Positions 12,600-18,379 of a stretch of DNA of 20,687 bases are shown here, piece by piece. The number at the start of each line of letters is the position of its first letter. Within the stretch, counting starts at the first letter, position 1. A program made the translations under genes and the position numbers. The DNA comes from PALSA-1336 sp038203095. Its GTDB lineage: Bacteria > Patescibacteriota > Doudnabacteria > UBA920. The DNA is taken from assembly GCA_038203095.1 (NCBI GenBank), contig JBBREH010000025.1, positions 1-20,687 of the forward strand. The letters run 5' to 3'. Below the pieces are notes generated by a model. That model searched no databases. It saw only the letters and a list, made by a program, of their open reading frames with translations, and was not told where the DNA came from.

Positions 12600-12880
12600 G
12601 TGAACGAAAATCAGAAAAGGATGATAAACTTAGTTTCGCAGGTTTACAAGATTGAGGTAGGGGATTACCCCCGATTTTAAACTCGGAAACAAAGGTCTTT
12701 TGATTGCAAACTTGTTTGTAACGTCGTATGGTGGTTATTTTACCATCAAGGACATCAATAATTGCTGTGTCGGCGAACTGCTCAAACAGCTTGCCTAAGT
12801 ACATCTATTTCTCACGGCAGGCAATCGGGTCTGTCGTTTCCGGGCCACATATCAAACTGATACTGTGGCTTTTTCTTTTT
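12600..12880 (+). ncRNA. Putative plus-strand structured RNA of unknown class
   Basis: A chain of perfect short hairpins runs along the plus strand and ends in an intrinsic terminator: GGGG/CCCC (12660-12671), CGA/TCG (12672-12685), GCAAAC/GTTTGT (12706-12719), ATGGT/ACCAT (12728-12746), GCTGT/ACAGC (12764-12790), TTGCCT/AGGCAA (12791-12824) and the terminator at 12844-12880. No plus-strand protein gene precedes the terminator for 4 kb, so it should serve an RNA gene. The 5' end is uncertain; TTGCAA (12705) with TATGGT (12727) and a TTGACA at 12567 are weak candidates. Signatures of RNase P RNA, tmRNA and SRP RNA were not found. A minus-strand 82-codon frame (12556-12804) overlaps it and is probably chance. 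Confidence 0.45.
12844..12880 (+). terminator. Strong plus-strand terminator
   Basis: GCCACA and TATCA (12844-12854) pair with TGATA and TGTGGC (12858-12869), with one bulged C and a three-base loop, followed by TTTTTCTTTTT. Only the plus strand has the T tract, so it serves plus-strand transcription although all nearby protein genes are on the minus strand. Confidence 0.85.
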
Positions 12881-12937
12881 ATGTTCTGTTTGTCTAATTT
12901 TTTCCATAATTGTGGAATTTTTCAGACTTTTTTTAAA

Positions 12938-13097
12938 TAGCCTTGTAGCGAATTAATTTTTTGGACCAAAATTTGATATTTTAGCCAAAATTGAAGTTAA
13001 AAATTTTGATGTTTAACTTTAGTTAAGCGGAAAAATTGTTAACAAGAGTTTGGCAAAAGAGCAATTTTTGGACAAAAATTAATTCGCTACAAGACTA
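12938..13097. mobile_element. MITE-like 160-bp palindrome
   Basis: The terminal inverted repeats CTTGTAGCGAATTAATTTTT (12942-12961) and AAAAATTAATTCGCTACAAG (13074-13093) are perfect over 20 bases and extend outward with one mismatch (TAGCC/GACTA context). Subterminal CCAAAATTTGATATTTTAGCC is imperfectly matched by the inverse of the region near 13050-13072. The centre has AAGTTAAA and TTTAACTT. The whole can fold into one long hairpin. There is no coding capacity. No clear target duplication is seen, and no transposase lies in the window. The ends contain GTAG/CTAC like the 60-bp elements. Confidence 0.65.
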
Positions 13098-13123
13098 ATA
13101 AGAAAATTATATTTGTCTACACG

Positions 13124-13183
13124 GTAGTTAGCCCATTTATGGGCTGTTAATTAATCAGCTCAGCCGATAAATCGGCTAACTAC
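13124..13183. repeat. 60-bp GTAG...CTAC palindromic element, best-formed copy
   Basis: GTAGTTAGCCCATTTATGGG begins the element, and GCCGATAAATCGGC then TAACTAC ends it. Two perfect 16-base palindromes are separated by a 16-base spacer and flanked by complementary GTAGTT/AACTAC. This arrangement, with GTAG outward on both sides, matches a pair of inverted REP units (BIME-like). Confidence 0.9.
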
Positions 13184-13225
13184 ACCTGGAACGCTTATCA
13201 ATATTCAACTTTTATAAAAAGTGCG

Positions 13226-13840
13226 TTAACTTTTCCGCTTAACATGAGCATATACCCATCCAACAACCCCCAAAATAATTATGGCTATAATTATCAAATC
13301 GAAATTATGTAGTCTATCCCTTAAAGTATTCCAGTTTTCACCCAGCTTCATACCAATAAACGCCAAGAGATAGGTCCATATTACACTCCCCACAAAAGAA
13401 TAAATTAAAAAAGGAGTTTTGGGCATACGGGCAATTCCCGCGGGCAGAGAAATAAAAGTCCGGACAACCGGTAGGAGACGGCCAACAAAAGTGGAGAAGT
13501 TGCCGTACTTGGCAAAAAAACTGTCGGCCATATCCAAATCATGCCTAGAAACTAAAACGTATTTACCATATTTCTCAACCAAAGGCCTACCGCCAAATTT
13601 ACCAATTTCGTAAGTCACCCAACTCCCAAGCATGCTCCCGACACCGCCGGCAATAGAAACCCAAAATAAATTAAATCGACCGGTAAAAACCAGGTAGCCG
13701 GCAAACGGTGCGATAATTTCACTAGGCAAAGGAATGCAGGCGCTTTCTATAGCCATAAGTAAAGCCACTCCGCTGTATCCAAGCGCGGAAATAGTATGAA
13801 TAATGAAGGTGGTGACGACGGATAAAAGACTAGAAATCAT
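13226..13840 (-). CDS. DedA-family membrane protein
   Basis: 204-residue integral membrane protein of the DedA/SNARE-associated (VTT) superfamily. Members recycle undecaprenyl phosphate or other lipids across the cytoplasmic membrane and affect envelope integrity; which lipid this one moves is unknown. Hallmarks are present: ESACIPLPSEIIAPFAGYL at about 32-50, an acidic/proline re-entrant segment, GSWVTYEIGKFGGRP (about 72-86) and FVGRLLPVVRTFISLPAGIARM (about 118-139) with the conserved arginines. Helices at about 12-32, 40-65, 140-165 and 180-200. It ends with a basic HVKRKS tail. It follows smc after 78 bases of palindromic leader, with no clear ribosome binding site. Confidence 0.93.
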   Translation of the reverse strand: MISSLLSVVTTFIIHTISALGYSGVALLMAIESACIPLPSEIIAPFAGYLVFTGRFNLFWVSIAGGVGSMLGSWVTYEIGKFGGRPLVEKYGKYVLVSRHDLDMADSFFAKYGNFSTFVGRLLPVVRTFISLPAGIARMPKTPFLIYSFVGSVIWTYLLAFIGMKLGENWNTLRDRLHNFDLIIIAIIILGVVGWVYAHVKRKS

Positions 13841-13851
13841 GAAATAACTTT

Positions 13852-13903
13852 AGCAATTAAACAATTTAACAAGCTCTGTGTTTTGCTTAATTGTTTATTT
13901 GCT
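13852..13903. repeat. Palindromic leader between smc and dedA
   Basis: AGCAATTAAACAATT (from 13852) is matched by the inverse of CTTAATTGTTTATTTGCT (13886-13903). It shares the 13-base word AACAATTTAACAA with the trmD/rluD palindrome at 10292 and has the same position just before a start codon. Confidence 0.55.
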
Positions 13904-13918
13904 AACATGTTTAATTGG

Positions 13919-16549
13919 CTACTTTGCAAATTCCTTTGCCTGTTCTAATTTAACCGACAGCAACTTAGATATCCCATCATCCCCCATTGTTACCCCATAT
14001 AGCATATGCGCCTGAGCCATGGTTTCTCGATTATGAGTAATGGTAACAAACTGGGTTTGATGGGCAAGGGTACCCAAAATTTGGCCAAAACGAATGGTGT
14101 TGGCGTCGTCCAGTGCCGCATCCACTTCATCGAGCACAACAAAAGGCGAAGGAAAACAGGACAAAAGGCTGCACAACAGTGCAATGGATGTCAGCGCGCG
14201 TTCTCCCCCGGACAACGCCTGGATGCTTGCCAATTTTTTATTAGGTGGAGTGGCTTTAATGTCTATACCCATAATGCCGGACGCTCCTTTTTCATATTTT
14301 TGTACAATTTTCTCCTCCGGTCTAAGTTGTTCCTGTCCCGGCCGATCTTCTTCTTGATGATCGACTGACAATTGATTAAGTAATTCACCGTCTTTGTCAT
14401 CACTCTTTAATATGCTCAAATAGGCGCGGCCGCCGTTAAACAGTATACGGAAATAAAATTCAAACTTTTCATTAATTTTGTGGAAAGATTCGTTAAACCT
14501 TTGCTTAATATGAGTATCCAGCTCCTCAATAATTTGCCTCAAGTCTTCCATGCCTTTTTTAAGATCGCCAACCTGCGTGCTTAAATTAGTAAAACGCGTT
14601 TCGGTTTCCTGGTATTCCTTTAAAGTCAACTCATCCATACCGCCAATGGATTCCAGCTGGTTTTTTAGCCGTATGATTTTAGCTTCTAAATCAGGTGTGG
14701 CCAATTCTATTTTAGTTTGCGCAAAAACCTCCCACTCATTTTGACCTAATATATTTTTTACTTCCTGCGCCAATGCGTCCATTTGCGTGTCGTATTTTGC
14801 CTTTTCAATGTTAATAGCCGACTCCCTGTCTTTGACTTTTGAGAGGCTATCCTGAGTATCCCTGTATTCGCCTTCTGTTTGGCGCAAAGTTTTTTGACGC
14901 TGATCTTCCTCCTGATACTGATCCTTAAACAAACTTTCAATTTTTAAAATTTCCACGCCTAGCGCGTTAGCTATTTTTTTTATCCTATCCTCTTCGGCCA
15001 AAAGCTCCTGCCAAAAAGCATCCGGCGATGAACTCTGAGCTTTTTTTAACTCCAAATCAAAATGCAGTTTTTCCTGCTCCAATCCTGAAAGCTCACGTTG
15101 TAAAAAATCCAAAGAAATTTTAGATTTACTCATGTTAAGCTGAGCTGCATTTACTTCACTGCCTAAAACTTCTTTGTCTTTAATTAATTTATCTAATTCC
15201 TGTTTAAGTGCCGCCATGCCCGCTTGGGGATCAATCACAGCCGATTTTGCTGCATTTTTAAACTTGCTAAAACTAACTCCCACGGTTTGTGCCTGAGCTT
15301 TTATTTCTTCCAAATTTTGGCTAACAGTTAAATTGCGATAAAAATTATTCCATGATGTTTCTAAAGATTCCAATTCGCTATCTACCAAAGCCCAGTCTAT
15401 TTGAGTCGGATTGCTTAATTTTTGGGACAGCTCGTTTAATTTTTGATTAACTTCTTCCAAACTTTTAAACTGGCCGACAAACTGCGTTTCTGCTTCTATT
15501 TTTTCCTTTTCAGTAAGACTAATTTTATTTTTTATTTCTTCTATTTTTGTCTGCTTGCTGTGGACTTCAACCTGAAGGCTCGCCGCGTCACCCGAAACCG
15601 CAGTTTTTTGGCTGTGCATTTTACCGCGCACCAAACTTAAATCTTCCAGCAATTTATTTTTTTGGTTCTGGAGCTTACTAAGTTCTTCCTGGACATCCCT
15701 AAAACGCCCGCCACCAACCTCTCCCTGGCTTTCCATATGCTCTACCTGTTTCCTTAAATGGACAGATTTTTCTTCCAAAACAAACTTTTCTTTTTTCACT
15801 TCTCCCAATTGAGCCAAAATACCATCAATTACGTTTTTTAACTGCCAAAAAGTATTGCTAAAAAATTCTCGTTGATAAATTTTTAGTTCCTGCTCTATCT
15901 CCGCGCGAGCTTCCATTTTTTTTGCCTGGCGTCTAAGCGACTTTAAGCGCGGCTCTATTTCCACGATTAAATCTTCGGCTCGCATCAAATTTTGCGCGGT
16001 CTGTTCCAGGCGCCTTAAAGTTTTTTCGCGCTTTATATAATATGTTTTTACACCGCTAGCTTCGTCTAACAAATTTTTTATTTCTCCTGGTCCTGCTAAA
16101 ATCATCTGGTCAATTGTGCCCTGACCAATAACCGTATAACGACTGGTACCAATGTTGCTTTTTAAAACCAAGTCTACAATATCTAAAAGCCGAACTTTAT
16201 TGCCATTAAGCAAATATTCGCTCTCACCGCTGCGGTCTATTCGTCTGCCAATAGAAACCTCAGATGCATCCACGGGGATTCTTCTGTCGCTGTTATCAAA
16301 AGTAGCTGTTACCTCAGCAAAGCCCTGCCTAACCTTTTTATCTGAGCCGGCAAAAATTACATCATCAGCCTTTTTCCCGCGAATAAGTTTAGCGGATTGC
16401 TCACCAAGCACCCAACGTAAAGAATCGGCCACATTGCTTTTACCGCTGCCATTTGGACCCACAATCGCAATAACCCCGCTGGAAAACTCCAGCGTGGTTT
16501 TTTGCGCAAAACTTTTAAATCCGTGAATTTCTAAACGTTTAAGATACAT
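13919..16549 (-). CDS. smc: Chromosome segregation ATPase SMC, short, without a recognisable hinge
   Basis: SMC dimers with kleisin ScpA/ScpB compact and separate chromosomes. 876 residues against about 1100-1200 normally. The ABC head is complete: Walker A GPNGSGKS (31-38), an RGKKADDVIFAGS segment, the Q-loop region YTVIGQGTIDQ, the signature LSGGERALTSIALL (from 779), Walker B FVVLDEVDAALDD (803-815) and an H-loop ITHNR (about 837-841). Coiled coil covers about 175-700. The middle (about 385-455) is helical and shows none of the glycine-rich hinge motifs. The C-terminal head also carries an insert of about 40 residues (718-758, QEEDRPGQEQLRPEE). It lies between rnc and dedA; scpA and scpB are not in the window. 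Confidence 0.93.
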   Translation of the reverse strand: MYLKRLEIHGFKSFAQKTTLEFSSGVIAIVGPNGSGKSNVADSLRWVLGEQSAKLIRGKKADDVIFAGSDKKVRQGFAEVTATFDNSDRRIPVDASEVSIGRRIDRSGESEYLLNGNKVRLLDIVDLVLKSNIGTSRYTVIGQGTIDQMILAGPGEIKNLLDEASGVKTYYIKREKTLRRLEQTAQNLMRAEDLIVEIEPRLKSLRRQAKKMEARAEIEQELKIYQREFFSNTFWQLKNVIDGILAQLGEVKKEKFVLEEKSVHLRKQVEHMESQGEVGGGRFRDVQEELSKLQNQKNKLLEDLSLVRGKMHSQKTAVSGDAASLQVEVHSKQTKIEEIKNKISLTEKEKIEAETQFVGQFKSLEEVNQKLNELSQKLSNPTQIDWALVDSELESLETSWNNFYRNLTVSQNLEEIKAQAQTVGVSFSKFKNAAKSAVIDPQAGMAALKQELDKLIKDKEVLGSEVNAAQLNMSKSKISLDFLQRELSGLEQEKLHFDLELKKAQSSSPDAFWQELLAEEDRIKKIANALGVEILKIESLFKDQYQEEDQRQKTLRQTEGEYRDTQDSLSKVKDRESAINIEKAKYDTQMDALAQEVKNILGQNEWEVFAQTKIELATPDLEAKIIRLKNQLESIGGMDELTLKEYQETETRFTNLSTQVGDLKKGMEDLRQIIEELDTHIKQRFNESFHKINEKFEFYFRILFNGGRAYLSILKSDDKDGELLNQLSVDHQEEDRPGQEQLRPEEKIVQKYEKGASGIMGIDIKATPPNKKLASIQALSGGERALTSIALLCSLLSCFPSPFVVLDEVDAALDDANTIRFGQILGTLAHQTQFVTITHNRETMAQAHMLYGVTMGDDGISKLLSVKLEQAKEFAK

Positions 16550-16634
16550 TTATTTTTATTTCTTAGAAGAAATTGTGAAATATAAATTGAGAATTATGGT
16601 TTTAGGCCTGAATCGATAATTTCTGATTCCCAAT

Positions 16635-17327
16635 TCAAAACTGATTCTGCTTCAAAGCATTCTCCGCGGCAGCCAGTTCGCCTTCCTGCTTGCTTGGGCC
16701 TTCGCCGCGACCAACTTCTTCCTGGCCTATCATAGCGGCCACGACAAATAGCTTATTATGGTCAGGTCCGGTTTCAGACACAACGGCATAAGTGGGAGTT
16801 ACTCCGCGTTTTTCCTGAATAATTTCTTGGAGCTTACTCTTGGGATCCATATAACTGCCACCTTTAATAATATTGGGCAATTCCAGCAAAACTTCCCTCG
16901 CAATAAAATTGCCGGTTTCCTGGTAACCCAAATCTAAATACATTGCCCCTAAAACTGCCTCTATGCAGTTAGCCAAAATTACCTGACGAGCGCGACCGGT
17001 GTCTTTAGCTTCGCCGCGGGACATTAGTAAAAATTTTTCAAAACCAAGCCGCTTGGCAATATCAGATAGAATTTTATAATTAACCAGCGCCGACCTAAAA
17101 TTAGTCAGCTCGCCTTCCGGATGAGGATAGTTGCGATACAAATATTCTGTGGCGGCTAATTCTAAAACCGCATCGCCCAAAAATTCCAAACGTTCATTGT
17201 GGGGCAAGGCAAAACCACGGTTCTCATTTAAATAGGACCGGTGGGTGAAAGCTGAAAGGTAAATATCGGAATTATTGATTTTTACTCTGAGTATCTTTTC
17301 AAGTTCTTTTTGATCTAAACTGGGCAT
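16635..17327 (-). CDS. rnc: Ribonuclease III
   Basis: Cleaves double-stranded RNA in rRNA precursors and regulated mRNAs. 230 residues: an RNase III domain (1-150) with signature NERLEFLGDAVLEL (44-57), then a double-stranded RNA-binding domain (about 160-228: DPKSKLQEIIQEK ... GPSKQEGELAAAENAL). Aligned to Escherichia coli, E45, D52 and E123 match E38, D45 and E117, but the position of D114 is Asn120 (LANCIEAVLGAMYLD). This may reduce activity or be a lineage feature. The smc gene follows after 85 bases. The leader carries a 20-base imperfect stem, as in self-cleaved rnc leaders. A weak ATAGG precedes the ATG. Confidence 0.95.
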   Translation of the reverse strand: MPSLDQKELEKILRVKINNSDIYLSAFTHRSYLNENRGFALPHNERLEFLGDAVLELAATEYLYRNYPHPEGELTNFRSALVNYKILSDIAKRLGFEKFLLMSRGEAKDTGRARQVILANCIEAVLGAMYLDLGYQETGNFIAREVLLELPNIIKGGSYMDPKSKLQEIIQEKRGVTPTYAVVSETGPDHNKLFVVAAMIGQEEVGRGEGPSKQEGELAAAENALKQNQF

Positions 17328-17343
17328 TGGTTGCCTATCTCTA

Positions 17344-17393
17344 ATCTTTTATCCTTGATCCTTATAAACCGCAAAGGAACAAAGATGAAAGAT
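17344..17393 (-). promoter_or_regulatory. Long stem in the rnc leader, possible RNase III autoregulation site
   Basis: ATCTTTTATCCTTGATCCTT (17344-17363) and the inverse arm at 17374-17393 match at 17 of 20 positions, giving 18 pairs with one G-U around a 10-base loop. It ends 17 bases before the rnc ATG. E. coli RNase III represses itself by cutting a leader stem (known there); the same here is inference. Confidence 0.55.
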
Positions 17394-17420
17394 CAATATT
17401 TGATTATATTTTAAAGTTCT

Positions 17421-17522
17421 TCTGCCTTGCACCACTCAGGCTTAAAGGCTTTCGAATTCAGTACTCTCACCACTCATCCGTGTTCATGGCTAGAGCAGGT
17501 ATCCGAATCCACCTAAGGCAGA
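17421..17522 (-). other. Unexplained 102-base paired element after tRNA-Val
   Basis: TCTGCCTT (17522-17515) pairs perfectly with AAGGCAGA (17428-17421). Inside, TTCGG pairs with CTGAA, and CTGCTC with GAGTGG (G-U allowed). Words GAACACGGA and GAGAGTA recall 5S rRNA, but the spacing and length are wrong. It can also be read as MSGESTEFESL followed, after a +1 step at CTT TAA G, by KPEWCKAEEL and a stop. GAGTGGTG occurs twice. It begins 11 bases after tRNA-Val and is likely cotranscribed. Structured RNA, relic or short peptide gene cannot be separated. Confidence 0.35.
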
Positions 17523-17533
17523 TGATTGGTTCG

Positions 17534-17608
17534 TGGTGGGCGATGAAAGAATCGAACTTTCAACATTCTCAACGTCAATGAGACGCTCTACCATTGAGCT
17601 AATCGCCC
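17534..17608 (-). tRNA. tRNA-Val (anticodon GAC)
   Basis: 75 bases with encoded CCA. Acceptor GGGCGAT/ATCGCCC, D stem GCTC/GAGC, anticodon stem TCTCA/TGAGA with loop TTGACGT (anticodon GAC at 17576-17574), T arm GAAAG-TTCGATT-CTTTC, discriminator A, then CCA (17536-17534). All stems pair fully. Its first ten bases overlap the end of the membrane protein gene upstream. Confidence 0.96.
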
Positions 17609-18378
17609 TTAACCTTTAAATTTATTACTCCTAGCACCGACTGTTTAATAATTTCTTTTTCCACATACTCCGAGTCCTTTTTTCGATTTATTGTCTCTAA
17701 AAAAACTGTTACCAAAAAACAATTTAAAAAAGCGGCGCAAATAGATATTAACACTGCCAGACCAAAAAGCAGTATCCATATTGTAGCAGAATGGTTTAAA
17801 ACTGAAAACTCCTCTAAAGAACGGCCATTTAAAATTGCACCGTGCACCAAAGCAAAGGCAAAACCGTGGCCCAAAATGAAGACAAAGGCTGAAAGCGCGG
17901 CCAGAGAGGTTTTTTTTTGCCATGTAAACAAAGCTAATCTAAAGGACTTCAAAAACAATTGCCCACAAAGCACAGCATAAAGCATGGCTAAAAGCGCGGT
18001 GGCGGAAACTAGACTGGAAAACAGAGCAGAAAAAATCCAAGTAAGATGTGCCAGCCTAAACATGCCTATAATCATTAGGCAAAACAAAATTATGCCCAAT
18101 GCTGTCAGACAAAATTCAACAAATACTTGAGGTTTAACCGGCTTTACGATTCCAGAATTCTTTGCCTCTATGCCTAGCCAAAACCAAACTGTTAAAGTCG
18201 ATAGCGCAAAAACAACCGGTAAAAACCAACCCATTAAAACTGGTTTAAAATTCCCCGGACGGGCTAATTCGCCTATAGCTGCCAAAAGGCCGACTTGAGC
18301 CAACGCTAAAATCCACCAGCGCGGAGTGCGGCCGGTGGAAATTAACGATTTGTGGATAATTTGTAATAAAGTCAACAT
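17599..18378 (-). CDS. Multi-spanning membrane protein, stop codon inside tRNA-Val
   Basis: 259 residues, no recognised family. About six membrane helices: roughly 22-36, 48-70, 90-113, 117-143, 155-180 and 193-222. A basic, charged cytoplasmic C-terminus follows (INRKKDSEYVEKEIIKQ). The ATG is one base after the ftsH stop codon, so translation is probably coupled, which suggests a link to membrane protein quality control or mere cotranscription. The TAG stop is formed by bases 8-10 of tRNA-Val, so the last three codons and the stop lie within the tRNA gene. Processing of the tRNA 5' end by RNase P would remove the stop codon from the message. Confidence 0.82.
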   Translation of the reverse strand: MLTLLQIIHKSLISTGRTPRWWILALAQVGLLAAIGELARPGNFKPVLMGWFLPVVFALSTLTVWFWLGIEAKNSGIVKPVKPQVFVEFCLTALGIILFCLMIIGMFRLAHLTWIFSALFSSLVSATALLAMLYAVLCGQLFLKSFRLALFTWQKKTSLAALSAFVFILGHGFAFALVHGAILNGRSLEEFSVLNHSATIWILLFGLAVLISICAAFLNCFLVTVFLETINRKKDSEYVEKEIIKQSVLGVINLKVKGD

Positions 18379-18379
18379 T

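Noticed and set aside
12556..12804. Minus-strand 82-codon open frame
   Set aside because: No recognisable domain, preceded directly by TAG, a C-terminal half of odd composition, and complete overlap with a chain of plus-strand hairpins ending in a terminator.
12600..12880. tmRNA or RNase P RNA
   Set aside because: No tRNA-like 3' end with CCA, no credible tag frame, and none of the conserved RNase P words were found.
17421..17522. 5S rRNA gene
   Set aside because: GAACACGGA and GAGAGTA occur, but they are 11 bases apart instead of about 45, the length is 102, and no proper helix IV forms.
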